A DNA stretch of 64,000 nucleotides, taken from positions 248,001-312,000 of the forward strand of contig NZ_RBAL01000005.1 of the NCBI RefSeq assembly GCF_003626535.1, read 5' to 3'. How positions within the stretch are numbered: the stretch's first letter is position 1; every line of letters starts with the position of its first letter. The notes under the pieces were generated by a model. That model saw nothing but the letters and a program-made list of their open reading frames with translations, did not search any database and was not told where the DNA came from. Positions 49,552-58,522 of this stretch are shown piece by piece. Both the position numbers and the translations under genes were made by a program. Source of the stretch: Streptomyces hoynatensis. Lineage in GTDB: Bacteria; Actinomycetota; Actinomycetes; Streptomycetales; Streptomycetaceae.

Positions 49552-50360
49552 CGGTGGGCCTCCAGGTACGCGAGAACCAGCTGTTCGAGCCCGACCGTGC
49601 CCACCGTGCCGGGGGGCGGGGCGTCGGCGCGGACCAGCGTGGTGCCGGGACCGGCGGAGACGACGTGGGCCCCGGCGGGCGCGGGGGACTCGACCAGGTG
49701 GTGCGTGGCGAGCAGTTCCCGCACGTCGCCCGCCACCCGGACGCGCGAGGCGACGAGCACGATCAGGTAGTCGCACAGCAGCTCGACGTCGGAGACCAGG
49801 TGCGAGGAGTGCAGCACGCTCAGGTCCCACCGCTCGGTGGCGTCCTTCAGCTCGCGCAGGAAGTCGTGCCTGGCGAGGGGGTCGAGGCTGGCCACGGGCT
49901 CGTCGAGGATCAGGACCCTGGGCCGCTTCGCCAGGGCGAGGGTGAGGGCGAGCTGGGCGCGCCCGCCGCCGGACAGGCTCCCGGCCCGCTGTCCCGGACG
50001 CAGGCCGAGTCGCGCGATCCGCTCCGTGGCCAGCGCCATGTCCCAGCCGGCGTTCAGCCTGGCGCCGAGTTCGAGGTGTTCCGCGACGGTCAGGCGGCCG
50101 TAGACCGGGGTGTTCTGGGCGACGAAGCCGACGTCGGCGGGCCGGGAGCCCGGGCGCCCGCCGCAGACCTCGATCGTGCCCGAGGTCGGCGTCAGCAGGC
50201 CGGCGGCCAGGCTCAGCAGGGTGGTCTTCCCCGCGCCGTTCGGCCCGACGAGACCGGTGATCCGCCCGGCCGGAACGTCCAGGTGGCAACCGGAGAGCGC
50301 CCACCGCCGCCGGAACTTCCGGCCCAGGTCACGCGCCCGCAGAAGAGGTGTGGGTGACAT
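49548..50360 (-). CDS. ABC transporter ATP-binding protein
   Basis: A 270-aa ABC ATPase: Walker A GPNGAGKTTLLSL, Q-loop VAQNTPVYG, signature LSGGGRAQLALTLAL (LSGGG rather than LSGGQ), Walker B VLILDEPVASLDP, and H-loop SVLHSSHLV. ATG 50360 is followed by a family-like N-terminus (PLLRARDLGRKF). Divergent from the histidine kinase, which with its response regulator probably controls this exporter, a pairing common for antimicrobial or envelope-stress exporters. Confidence 0.94.
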   Translation of the reverse strand: MSPTPLLRARDLGRKFRRRWALSGCHLDVPAGRITGLVGPNGAGKTTLLSLAAGLLTPTSGTIEVCGGRPGSRPADVGFVAQNTPVYGRLTVAEHLELGARLNAGWDMALATERIARLGLRPGQRAGSLSGGGRAQLALTLALAKRPRVLILDEPVASLDPLARHDFLRELKDATERWDLSVLHSSHLVSDVELLCDYLIVLVASRVRVAGDVRELLATHHLVESPAPAGAHVVSAGPGTTLVRADAPPPGTVGTVGLEQLVLAYLEAHR

Positions 50361-50479
50361 GCGGACGACTCTGTGTGCCACGGCGGGGCGCGCGCCTCGG
50401 CCGAACGTCCCGCACCTGCCGTTCCGGTCGTACTTTCGGCCGATCCGCGGCCGGACGAGGGCTGCCTACGCTGCACGAC

Positions 50480-52021
50480 GTGGACGACGGAGGCGGTGCG
50501 AACAGCGGAAACGGCGGGGCCGGCGCGAGCGGCCGGGGCGGCGCGAGCCGCACGGGCGGTCCGGGCGGTCCGGGCGGCGGAAGCCACCCCGGCGTATCCG
50601 GGGGCGCGGATGAGCCGGGCGGCCCGGGCGGCCCGTGGCGTCTCGCCGGGCGTCTCGCCGGGCGTCCCGGCGTGGCGGCGAACGCCGGGCTCGCCCTCCT
50701 GTGCGCGATCCTGCTCTGCTGCGAGTCCGGCGCCGCGGCGGCCCGGCACGAGAACCGGCTGCCGCACCTCGCCGCAGGCGTCGTGGTCTGCCTGGCCGCC
50801 CTGCTGCGCGCGGGCGGGCGCGGGCGGGCGGCGGCGACGGCGATCACCGTCTGCCTCGCCGCGGAACTCGCCGCCCGGAGCTGGGACCTGCCCGGCCAGC
50901 CGGGCGTCACCGCGGCCCTCTGCCTCCTGGTGCTCGTCGCCTCGTGCGTGCGCACCCTGGCCCTTCCCGCGGCGGCGGCCGTCGCCGCGGGGGGAGCGGC
51001 CGTGGTGGCCGGCTCCCTGGAGCGTTACCTGACGTTCCTCGAAAGCGGCGCCCCGCACTCCTACACCGCGACCAGGCTGCTCGCGCTCGGCTGGTGCGCG
51101 GCCCTGGCCGCCGGGCTGTGGCTCCGCGTCGCCGACGCCCGCCGCCTGGCCGCGGCCACGGCCGTCCGGCGCGGCGAACGCCTGGCCCTGGCACGGGAGT
51201 TGCACGATACGGCGGCCCACCACCTCACCGGGATCGTGCTCAGCACGCAGGCGGCCCGCCTCACCGCCCGCCGCCACCCGGAACGGCTCGGCCCGGCCCT
51301 GGCCGACATCGAGTCCGCGGGCGGCGAGGCGCTCGCCGCCATGCGCCGGGTCGTCGGCCTGCTGCGGGAGGAGGACGGCGGCGACGGGCCACCCGCGGGT
51401 GCGCCGCCCGCCGACCCCGCGGACCCCGCCGGCCTCGGCGCCCTCGTGCGGCGCTTCGCCGCGCGCTTCGCCGACCGCGGTCTCACCGTGCGGCTCCGGC
51501 TCCCCGAAGGTCCGGCGGCCCCGACGGCCGCCTCCTGGCCGCCCGAGGTCGGCGTCACCGTCCACCGGGTCGTCCAGGAGGCCCTCACCAACGTCGCCCG
51601 CCATGCCGGGGACGCCCGGGAGGTCACCGTCACCCTCACCCAGGACCGGCGCACCCTCGCCGTCGAGGTCACCGACGACGCGCCGGCGCCCGCGCCCGGG
51701 TTCGCGCCCGGGCTTGCCTCCCCGGGCGGATTCGGGCTGATCGGCATGCGCGAGCGCGTCGAGGCGCTCGGCGGCACCCTCACGGCGGGCCCGCGCCCCC
51801 GCGCCGGCTGGTCGGTGCGCGCCACCCTGCCCGCCCCCCGCACGCCGTCGTCCCCCGCGCCCTCCTCCCCGCCGCCGTCCGCGCCCCCGCCGCCGTCCGC
51901 GTCCCCCTCGCCGTCCGCGTCCCCCTCGCCGTCCGCGCCCCCGCCGGCATCGCCGTCCGCCCCGGCCCCGGAGGCCGCGGACGGCGCGGCGCCCGGCGCA
52001 CCCCGAGAGGAGGGGGCATGA
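50480..52021 (+). CDS. Sensor histidine kinase (NarL/HisKA_3 type)
   Basis: A 513-aa kinase with a Gly-rich cytoplasmic start, four to five membrane helices in about 70-215 (NAGLALLCAILLC, LAAGVVVCLAALL, TAALCLLVLVASCV, LALPAAAAVAAGGAA), dimerisation/phosphoacceptor RELHDTAAHHLTGIVL (His in RELHD) and HATPase (VVQEALTNVARHAG, GFGLIGMRERVEALGG). The C-terminal 70 residues are a Pro/Ser/Ala low-complexity tail. GTG 50480 is tentative. Coupled to the response regulator by an ATGA overlap. No extracellular sensor domain, so ligand sensing would be in the membrane, as in LiaS/DesK-like kinases. Confidence 0.9.
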   Translation: MDDGGGANSGNGGAGASGRGGASRTGGPGGPGGGSHPGVSGGADEPGGPGGPWRLAGRLAGRPGVAANAGLALLCAILLCCESGAAAARHENRLPHLAAGVVVCLAALLRAGGRGRAAATAITVCLAAELAARSWDLPGQPGVTAALCLLVLVASCVRTLALPAAAAVAAGGAAVVAGSLERYLTFLESGAPHSYTATRLLALGWCAALAAGLWLRVADARRLAAATAVRRGERLALARELHDTAAHHLTGIVLSTQAARLTARRHPERLGPALADIESAGGEALAAMRRVVGLLREEDGGDGPPAGAPPADPADPAGLGALVRRFAARFADRGLTVRLRLPEGPAAPTAASWPPEVGVTVHRVVQEALTNVARHAGDAREVTVTLTQDRRTLAVEVTDDAPAPAPGFAPGLASPGGFGLIGMRERVEALGGTLTAGPRPRAGWSVRATLPAPRTPSSPAPSSPPPSAPPPPSASPSPSASPSPSAPPPASPSAPAPEAADGAAPGAPREEGA

Positions 52022-52653
52022 GTATTCGGGTGCTGCTCGCCGACGACCAGGCGATGGTGCGCGGCGGGCTGCGGATGATCCTGGAGGACCAGCCCGACAT
52101 CACGGTGGTCGGCGAGGCCGCGGACGGCGCCGAGGCCGTCGAACTCGCCAGGCGCCTGCGCCCGGACGTGACGCTGGCGGACATCAGGATGCCCCGGCTC
52201 GACGGCATCGAGGTCACCCGCGCCCTGACCGCCGGGCCCGACCCGCTGCGGGTGGTCGTCGTCACCACCTTCGACCTGGACGAGTACGTGTACGGCGCGC
52301 TGCGCGCCGGCGCCGTCGGCTTCGTCCTCAAGGACGCCGGGCCCGCCCTGCTCGTGGAGGCGGTGCGGGCGGCCCGCAGCGGCGACGCGCTGATCTCGCC
52401 CTCCGTCACCGTGCGCCTCCTCGCGCACCTCGCTCCCGCGGCGCCCCCGCGCGCCCCCGTACCCCTCACCGAACGGGAGACGGAGGTCGTCCGCGCCCTG
52501 GCCAGGGGCCGCACCAACCAGGAGATCGCCGACGACCTGTTCCTCTCCCTCAGCACCGTCAAGAGCCACCTCTCCCACGTCCAGGCGAAGCTCGGCCTCA
52601 GGAACCGGGTCGAGGTCGCCGCCTGGGCGTGGGAGCACCGGCTCGCCGGATGA
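52018..52653 (+). CDS. NarL/LuxR-family response regulator
   Basis: A 211-aa regulator: receiver domain 1-120 (VLLADDQAMVRGGLRMIL, phosphoacceptor Asp in VTLADIRMP, VVVTTFDLDEYV, GFVLKDAGP) and LuxR-type HTH about 145-210 (LTERETEVVRALARGRTNQEIA, LSLSTVKSHLSHVQAKLGL). Translationally coupled to the kinase. It likely regulates the divergent ABC exporter. Confidence 0.95.
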   Translation: MSIRVLLADDQAMVRGGLRMILEDQPDITVVGEAADGAEAVELARRLRPDVTLADIRMPRLDGIEVTRALTAGPDPLRVVVVTTFDLDEYVYGALRAGAVGFVLKDAGPALLVEAVRAARSGDALISPSVTVRLLAHLAPAAPPRAPVPLTERETEVVRALARGRTNQEIADDLFLSLSTVKSHLSHVQAKLGLRNRVEVAAWAWEHRLAG

Positions 52654-52708
52654 GGCCGCCCCGCTCCCGCGCCGCCGCCCCCGCCACCCCGTTCGTATGC
52701 TGAGGACT

Positions 52709-53998
52709 ATGAACGCACCCTTCGACGGCGCCCACACCGACGATCTGCTGGGGTACCTCGCCGCCTCGCCCTCGCCGTACCACGCGGTGGCCGTCGCCGC
52801 GCAGCGGCTGGAGAAGGCCGGGTTCAGGCAGGTCGAGGAGACCGCGCCGTGGGACGGGAAGTCCGGGGGGCGGTACGTGCTGCGGGGCGGCGCCCTGATC
52901 GCCTGGTACGTGCCGGAGAACGCCACCCCGGCGAGCCCGTTCCGCATCGTAGGGGCGCACACCGACTCCCCCAACCTGCGCGTCAAGCCGGTGCCCGACA
53001 CCGGCCGCTTCGGCTGGAAGCAGCTCGCCGTGGAGATCTACGGCGGCACCCTGCTGAACACCTGGCTCGACCGCGACCTCGGGCTCTCCGGGCGGCTCGT
53101 GCTGCGCGGCGGCGAGACGGCCCTGGTCGCCGTGGACCGGCCGCTGCTGCGCGTCCCGCAACTCGCCATCCACCTCGACCGGCAGGTCAACGACGGGCTG
53201 AAGCTGGACCGGCAGCAGCACATGACCCCGCTGTGGGGCATCGGCCGGCCCCGGGAGGGGGAGTTGATCGAGTTCCTGGCCGCGGAGGCCGGGCTGCCCG
53301 CCGCCGAGGTGGTCGGCTTCGACCTGATGGCGCACAGCGTGGAACCCCCCGCCTACCTGGGCAAGGACCGCGAACTCCTCGCCGGCCCGCGCCTGGACAA
53401 CCTGGTGTCGGTGCACGCGGGGGTCGCCGCCCTGGCCGCGGCCTCGGCCCGGCGCGAGCTGCCCTGCGTTCCGGTGCTCGCGGCCTTCGACCACGAGGAG
53501 AACGGCAGCACCTCCGACACCGGCGCCGAAAGCCCCCTGCTCGGCAACGTGTTGCGCCGCTCGGTGCTCGCGCGCGGCGGCGGCTGGGAGGAGGAGGCCA
53601 GGGCGCTGGCCGCCTCCTGCTGCCTGTCCTCGGACACCGGGCACGCGGTGCACCCCAACTACCCCGAGCGGCACGACCCCGACCACCGGCCCATGGCGGG
53701 CGGCGGCCCGATCCTCAAGGTGAACGTCAACCAGCGCTACGCCACCGACGGCGCCGGGCGCGGCCTGTTCGCGGAGGCCTGCGAGCGGGCCGGCGTCCCC
53801 TGGCAGGTGTTCGTCTCGAACAACGCGGTCCCCTGCGGCACCACCATCGGCCCGCTGACCGCGGCCAGGCACGGCATCAGGACCGTCGACGTGGGCATCC
53901 CGATCCTGTCCATGCACTCCGCCCGGGAGTTGTGCGGGGCGCGCGACCCCTTCCTCCTCGCCCAGGCGATGGCGGCGTTCCTCACCCCCGCCGCCTGA
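52709..53998 (+). CDS. M18-family aminopeptidase (DNPEP-like)
   Basis: A 429-aa zinc aminopeptidase that removes N-terminal, often acidic, residues from peptides. Metal ligands lie in VGAHTDSPNLRVK, FDHEENGSTSDTGAESPLL and SMHSARELCGARD; the substrate region SSDTGHAVHPNYPERHD is also present. ATG 52709 (NAPFDGAHTDDLLGYL) has GAGGA upstream and is preferred over the ATG 12 bases earlier. Cytoplasmic; monocistronic. Confidence 0.95.
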   Translation: MNAPFDGAHTDDLLGYLAASPSPYHAVAVAAQRLEKAGFRQVEETAPWDGKSGGRYVLRGGALIAWYVPENATPASPFRIVGAHTDSPNLRVKPVPDTGRFGWKQLAVEIYGGTLLNTWLDRDLGLSGRLVLRGGETALVAVDRPLLRVPQLAIHLDRQVNDGLKLDRQQHMTPLWGIGRPREGELIEFLAAEAGLPAAEVVGFDLMAHSVEPPAYLGKDRELLAGPRLDNLVSVHAGVAALAAASARRELPCVPVLAAFDHEENGSTSDTGAESPLLGNVLRRSVLARGGGWEEEARALAASCCLSSDTGHAVHPNYPERHDPDHRPMAGGGPILKVNVNQRYATDGAGRGLFAEACERAGVPWQVFVSNNAVPCGTTIGPLTAARHGIRTVDVGIPILSMHSARELCGARDPFLLAQAMAAFLTPAA

Positions 53999-54332
53999 CG
54001 TAGGCCGGGGCGCACGCCCCCGCGTACCGCCGCCGGCGAACGCCCCGGCGGGTGCCGCGCGGTGGCCCGTGCCCCGGCGCGCGGCGGGCCGTCGCACCCT
54101 TGCCGACGCTCTGTCACACAGTCGTGAAATCGGGCCGTAACGATGGGAGTCACGGGCCGGGCGGCGCCGTACTGCACTGCGATGCCGCCCGGCCCCCACG
54201 GTCGTCGCTCCGTTTGGCTCGATGCCGCGCGGGCGCCCTAGGATTCGTACACCAGAAAGCATTCACCGGCCGCGCCCGCGCAGCGTACCGTGTGAACACC
54301 CAGCCCAGCGACGAACCGCCACGAGGGGTCCC
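53999..54332. other. 334-bp intergenic region
   Basis: No supported gene. The right half is less GC-rich, contains TCACACAGTCGTGAAAT and CCGTAACGATGGGAG, and should carry the promoter of the 54333 gene. I see no strong hairpin. Confidence 0.5.
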
Positions 54333-55166
54333 GTGACCGTGCAGCCGAGCCTTCAGCCGTATATCGATGCCTGGACCCAGTCCATCGAGGCGATATCCGA
54401 GCTCGTCTCCTCGCTGGTTGAGGGTGAGTGGAACCGCCCCTCCGAGCTGCCCGGCTGGTCCGTGCGCGACGTCGTCTCCCACGTGATCGGCGGCGAGTGC
54501 GAGGCGCTCGGCGATCCGCGCCCCATCCACACGCTGCCGCGCGACCTCTACCACGTCGTGGACGAGCCGACCCGCTACCTGGAGGTGCAGGTCGACGTCA
54601 GGCGGCACCACACGGGCCCCGAGATGACCAGCGAGCTGGAGTACACGATCATCCGCCGGGCCCGGCAGCTGCGCAACGAGCGGCGCAAGCCCGAGGACCA
54701 GGTCTCCCACCCGCTGCTTGGCAAGCTCTCCCTCGAATCGTTCCTGGCCCAGCGGGTGCTCAGCGTGTGGCTCAGCGAGCAGGACATCCGCCGCGCCCTG
54801 GGCCGGCCGGGGAACGTGGACTCCCCCGCGGCCCGGATCGCGGCCGAGGTCATCCTCCGGCGCCTGCCGAAGACGATCGCCGAGGACGCGGGCGCGCCGA
54901 AGAAGTCGGCCGTCGTCTTCGACGTGAACGGCCCGATCGAATTCCTGCGCACCGTCCGCGTGGACGAGAACGGAAACGGAACGGTCGACAGCAGCCCCTC
55001 ACTCGGCCCGATCGTCACCTTCACCACCGATTGGGAGACCTTTTCCCGAGTGGCCTGCGGCCGGGGCAAGGGGAAGAAATTCGAGAAGGTCGCCGACAAG
55101 CTGAAGATCGAGGGCGACCAGGCCCTGGCCGAACGCATCCTCGCGAGTTTCCCGCTGGCGCGGTAA
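54333..55166 (+). CDS. Mycothiol-dependent maleylpyruvate isomerase-family protein
   Basis: A 277-aa protein of the DinB-like maleylpyruvate-isomerase group. N-terminal four-helix domain with LPGWSVRDVVSHVIGGECE (conserved H), then VLSVWLSEQDIRRAL with D and R of the helical bundle, and a C-terminal sterol-carrier-like part (VVFDVNGPIEFLRTV, TFTTDWETFSRVACG). GTG 54333 follows GAGGGGTCCC. These enzymes use mycothiol as cofactor or act as metal-dependent transferases; the actual substrate is unknown. Monocistronic. Confidence 0.9.
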   Translation: MTVQPSLQPYIDAWTQSIEAISELVSSLVEGEWNRPSELPGWSVRDVVSHVIGGECEALGDPRPIHTLPRDLYHVVDEPTRYLEVQVDVRRHHTGPEMTSELEYTIIRRARQLRNERRKPEDQVSHPLLGKLSLESFLAQRVLSVWLSEQDIRRALGRPGNVDSPAARIAAEVILRRLPKTIAEDAGAPKKSAVVFDVNGPIEFLRTVRVDENGNGTVDSSPSLGPIVTFTTDWETFSRVACGRGKGKKFEKVADKLKIEGDQALAERILASFPLAR

Positions 55167-55759
55167 CGCCCTCGGGCACCCGCCGGGCCGGGCCGCCCTC
55201 CCGGCCGCGGCTCCCTCCCCAGCGGCCTCGTCCCGCCCCGCCCCTGTGGCTTCCCCAGGGCTCAGGACGGCCCCCGTCCGGCTCGCTTCCCGCGGCCCCA
55301 CCGCCGCCCGCCGCCCGCTTCCGCCCACGGCCCCGGCCTGCTCTCCCCCGGCGGTTTCCCGTCGATGACCGGCGCGTTCCCGTCGGTTCCCCTCGGCTGC
55401 CCGCCGGTTCCCCGCGGAGGTCGGATCGGCCGCCCGCGGCTTGCCGCGGCCGTCCTCGGTCCCCCCTGCCCCGCGCTGCCCCCTCCGCCTTCCCCTGCCG
55501 CCCCTGCCTCTCGCGTGCCGCCCTCGTTCGTCTCCGCTCGCCCCCCGGCGGGCGCCGGAGCCCGCGCCACAGCACTACTCTTACGAGTGAGAAAATCGGC
55601 GGCGTTGACCTTTCCCGCGCTGCGGGGGAACGCTCTCCGCCGGCACCACACCAGGGCCGCCAACTCCGCGTTTCCGCCGCTCTCTTCCGCGTCAACTCTC
55701 AGCCCGGGCACATCACCCGCCCGGCCTCAACTTGTCAGCGCGGGGGCGGAACGGGTTTG
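55167..55759. other. 593-bp intergenic region upstream of the kinase
   Basis: Very CT-rich on the plus strand in its first 400 bases, with no supported gene. The A+T-richer patch CACTACTCTTACGAGTGAGAAAAT (two pieces, about 55572-55595) is a plausible promoter. Otherwise nothing recognisable. Confidence 0.5.
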
Positions 55760-55795
55760 ATGGCCGAGCGACCCAGCGATCACGGCGAGGACTGA
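55760..55795 (+). CDS. Candidate 11-codon leader peptide (uORF)
   Basis: ATG 55760 opens MAERPSDHGED and its TGA (55793-55795) overlaps the kinase ATG (TGATG). Such a TGATG overlap can couple translation of the two. There is GCGGAACGGGT upstream but no strong Shine-Dalgarno, so use is unproven. Confidence 0.35.
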   Translation: MAERPSDHGED

Positions 55796-57474
55796 TGGCA
55801 CAGGACGAAGGCGCCGCGGGCTCCCCCGACGACGAGCCCGGGGCGGCCGGCAGCGAGGTGCCCGACACGCCGGAGATGTGGGGCAACAACGGCCTCGTCG
55901 GCGACGGGCGCTACCGGCTCACGCGACGCCTCGGGCGCGGCGGCATGGCGGAGGTCTTCGCCGCCGAGGACGTCAGGCTGGGGCGGCCGGTGGCCGTCAA
56001 GCTCCTGCGGCCCGACCTCGCCGAGGACCCCGTCTCCAAGGCCCGCTTCACCCGCGAGGCCCAGTCGGTGGCCGGGCTCAACCACCACGCGGTCGTCGCC
56101 GTCTACGACTCGGGCGAGGAGCAGGTCGGCGGCAAGATCATGCCGTACATCGTGATGGAGCTGATCCACGGCCGCACCATCCGCGACCTGCTGATCAGCG
56201 CCGAGGCGCCGCCGCCCGAGCAGGCCCTGATCATCGTCTCCGGCGTGCTGGAGGCGCTGGCCTACAGCCATCACCACGGCATCGTGCACCGCGACATCAA
56301 GCCGGCCAACGTGATCATCACGGACTCCGGCGCGGTCAAGGTGATGGACTTCGGCATCGCCCGGGCCCTGCACGGCGCGGCCCAGACGATGACGCAGACC
56401 GGCATGGTCATGGGGACCCCGCAGTACCTCTCGCCCGAGCAGGCGCTCGGCAAGACGGTGGACACCCGCTCCGACCTGTACGCCGTCGGCTGCCTGCTGT
56501 ACGAGCTGCTGACGCTGCGCCCGCCCTTCGTGGGCGAGACGCCGCTCTCCGTCGTGTACCAGCACGTGCAGGACCAGGCCAGGCCGCCGTCCGAGGTCTC
56601 GCCCACCGCGCCGCCCGAGCTGGACGGCCTGGTGATGCGCGCCCTCACCAAGAACCCGGACGACAGGTTCCAGTCCGCGGAAGAGATGCGCGGCATGGTG
56701 CAGTACGCGCTGCGCATGCTGGAGGAGCACGGCGGCCGGACCGGCGGCCTGTGGAGCACGGGCGCGGTGAGCACGAGCGGCACGCCCCCGATGGGCACCC
56801 CCGCGGCGACCACGGCCCTGCACCGGCCGGGCGGGCCGATGACCGAGCCGCTGCTGCTCGGCAACGCCGGCGCGGGCCCCGCGGCCGAGCCGCCCCGGGC
56901 GGGCGGCGGGGGGCGCGCGCGGATGCTGGCCGTCGCGGTGCTTGCGGTGCTGGCGATCGCCGCGGGCGTGCTGATCGCCGCCAACCTCGGGGGCGACGGG
57001 GAGGGCGGCAACGAGCCGGAGACGCACCAGTCGCCCACCTCCACCGAGACCCGGGGAGGCGACCAGACCGCGCAGAGCCCCGAGGAGACGGACGACGGCG
57101 AGTCGGCCGAGACGGACGAGGAGTACCTCCCGCCGGACTCGGGCGACGAGTGGGAAGAGCCGACCGACGACGAGGACACCGGCTCGCAGAGCCCGCCCCC
57201 CGACGACCAGCCGAGCACCCCGGCCGACGAGCCGACCGACACCGACCCGCCGGGCGACGACGAGGGCGCGGACGAGGGCACGGACGAGGGCGAGGGGGGC
57301 GACGAGGAGGGCACCTCCACGAGCTCCGGCACGGACGAGGGAACGGCCGAGGGCGAGAGCGGGGGCACCTCCTCCGGCGTCGGGGGCACCAGCAGCGGCG
57401 TGGGCGGCAACGACACGACCGGCACCTCCTCGGGCGCGGGCGACGCCGGCAGCGGGGACGACGCGGGCGAATGA
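55795..57474 (+). CDS. Ser/Thr protein kinase with single membrane span and acidic repeat tail
   Basis: A 559-aa Hanks-type kinase of the PknB group. Glycine loop RLGRGGMAEVFAAED, catalytic Lys in VAVKLLRPD, HRDIKPANVII, DFG in VMDFGIARAL, activation GTPQYLSPEQALG, RSDLYAVGCLLYELLT. Kinase domain about 38-300; membrane helix about 380-402 (MLAVAVLAVLAIAAGVLIAA); extracytoplasmic tail about 155 residues of Asp/Glu/Ser/Thr/Gly repeats with no PASTA domain. ATG 55795 has GAGG upstream; overlap with the 11-codon leader noted separately. In Streptomyces, kinases near the bkd operon are known; substrates unknown. Confidence 0.95.
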   Translation: MAQDEGAAGSPDDEPGAAGSEVPDTPEMWGNNGLVGDGRYRLTRRLGRGGMAEVFAAEDVRLGRPVAVKLLRPDLAEDPVSKARFTREAQSVAGLNHHAVVAVYDSGEEQVGGKIMPYIVMELIHGRTIRDLLISAEAPPPEQALIIVSGVLEALAYSHHHGIVHRDIKPANVIITDSGAVKVMDFGIARALHGAAQTMTQTGMVMGTPQYLSPEQALGKTVDTRSDLYAVGCLLYELLTLRPPFVGETPLSVVYQHVQDQARPPSEVSPTAPPELDGLVMRALTKNPDDRFQSAEEMRGMVQYALRMLEEHGGRTGGLWSTGAVSTSGTPPMGTPAATTALHRPGGPMTEPLLLGNAGAGPAAEPPRAGGGGRARMLAVAVLAVLAIAAGVLIAANLGGDGEGGNEPETHQSPTSTETRGGDQTAQSPEETDDGESAETDEEYLPPDSGDEWEEPTDDEDTGSQSPPPDDQPSTPADEPTDTDPPGDDEGADEGTDEGEGGDEEGTSTSSGTDEGTAEGESGGTSSGVGGTSSGVGGNDTTGTSSGAGDAGSGDDAGE

Positions 57475-57480
57475 GGCACG

Positions 57481-58500
57481 ATGCGGCTGCCCGAGCGCAC
57501 CCTGACCGACCTGCTGCGCCGCTACGGCATCGGTGAGCCGCTGGCCTGCGAGGCGCTCACCACGGGGCTGCTGAACCGCGGCTACCGGGTGGCCACCACC
57601 CGCGGGGAGTTCTTCCTCAAGCACCACCTCGACGGCGACCCGCTGGCCCAGGCGCCGCTGCTGCGGCAGCACCGGGCCACCGCGGCGCTGGCCGAGCTGG
57701 GCCTGCCGGTCGCCCCGCCGCTCGCCGACCGGGAGGGGCGGACCGTCGTCGTGCACGACGACCGCTGCTACGCGCTGCACCCCTGGGTCGAGGGGCGGCA
57801 CCGGGACGGCGGGCAGCTCAGCCGGGCGCAGAGCCGCCGCCTCGGCGCGCTGCTCGGGCGCGTGCACCGGGCGCTCGAACAGGTGATAGGGCGTGCCCCG
57901 TTCCCCCGCGCCTCCCGGCGCGCCGCGGCCCCGGCCGAGACGGACGCCAGGATCGACCAGTTGCTCGCCAGGCTGCGCGGCCGCGCGCGCCGCACCGCCT
58001 TCGACGAGCTGGCCGAGCACCGGCTGCTGGAGCGGCGGGCGCTGCTGCGCGCGCACGCCCACCTGCGCCCGCGGCGGGAGGAGGTGCCCGCGGAGGGCTG
58101 GGTGCACGGCGACTTCCACCCGCTGAACCTGCTCTACCGCGCGGAGGGGCCGGTGGAGCCAGTGGCCATCGTGGACTGGGACCGGCTCGACGTGCAGCCG
58201 CGGGCCGAGGAGGCGGTCAGGGCGGCCGCGATCTTCTTCCTGCGGCCCGACGGGGGCCTGGACCTGCCGAAGGTACGCGCCTACGCCCGCGCCTACCGGA
58301 CCGCCGCCGGCGCCTCCCCCACGGAGCTCGCCGCGGCGGTGCGCCGGGTGTGGTGGGAGCGGCTGAACGACTTCTGGATGCTGGGCTGGCACTACGAGCG
58401 GCAGGACCGCAGGGCCGACCCGCAGTTTCCCGCCGCGGCGGCGCTCGTGGTCTGGTGGACGCGCCACGCCCTCGCGGTCAGCGACGCCTTCTGCGACTGA
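57481..58500 (+). CDS. APH/choline-kinase-like phosphotransferase
   Basis: A 339-aa aminoglycoside phosphotransferase-fold enzyme. Nucleotide loop region TTGLLNRGYRVATTRGEFFLKHH, catalytic loop VHGDFHPLNLLY (HGD-x4-N), and metal-binding VDWDRL. ATG 57481 is 6 bases after the kinase stop (TGA-GGCACG-ATG), so the two are probably cotranscribed. Family members phosphorylate sugars, aminoglycosides or homoserine; no substrate can be assigned, and resistance is not implied. Confidence 0.9.
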   Translation: MRLPERTLTDLLRRYGIGEPLACEALTTGLLNRGYRVATTRGEFFLKHHLDGDPLAQAPLLRQHRATAALAELGLPVAPPLADREGRTVVVHDDRCYALHPWVEGRHRDGGQLSRAQSRRLGALLGRVHRALEQVIGRAPFPRASRRAAAPAETDARIDQLLARLRGRARRTAFDELAEHRLLERRALLRAHAHLRPRREEVPAEGWVHGDFHPLNLLYRAEGPVEPVAIVDWDRLDVQPRAEEAVRAAAIFFLRPDGGLDLPKVRAYARAYRTAAGASPTELAAAVRRVWWERLNDFWMLGWHYERQDRRADPQFPAAAALVVWWTRHALAVSDAFCD

Positions 58501-58522
58501 GCCGCCCGGCGTCGCCGGGACG

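Noticed and set aside
57481..58500. Aminoglycoside resistance gene
   Set aside because: The fold is APH-like, but the sequence shows only the general kinase motifs and sits in a housekeeping context. Resistance cannot be inferred.
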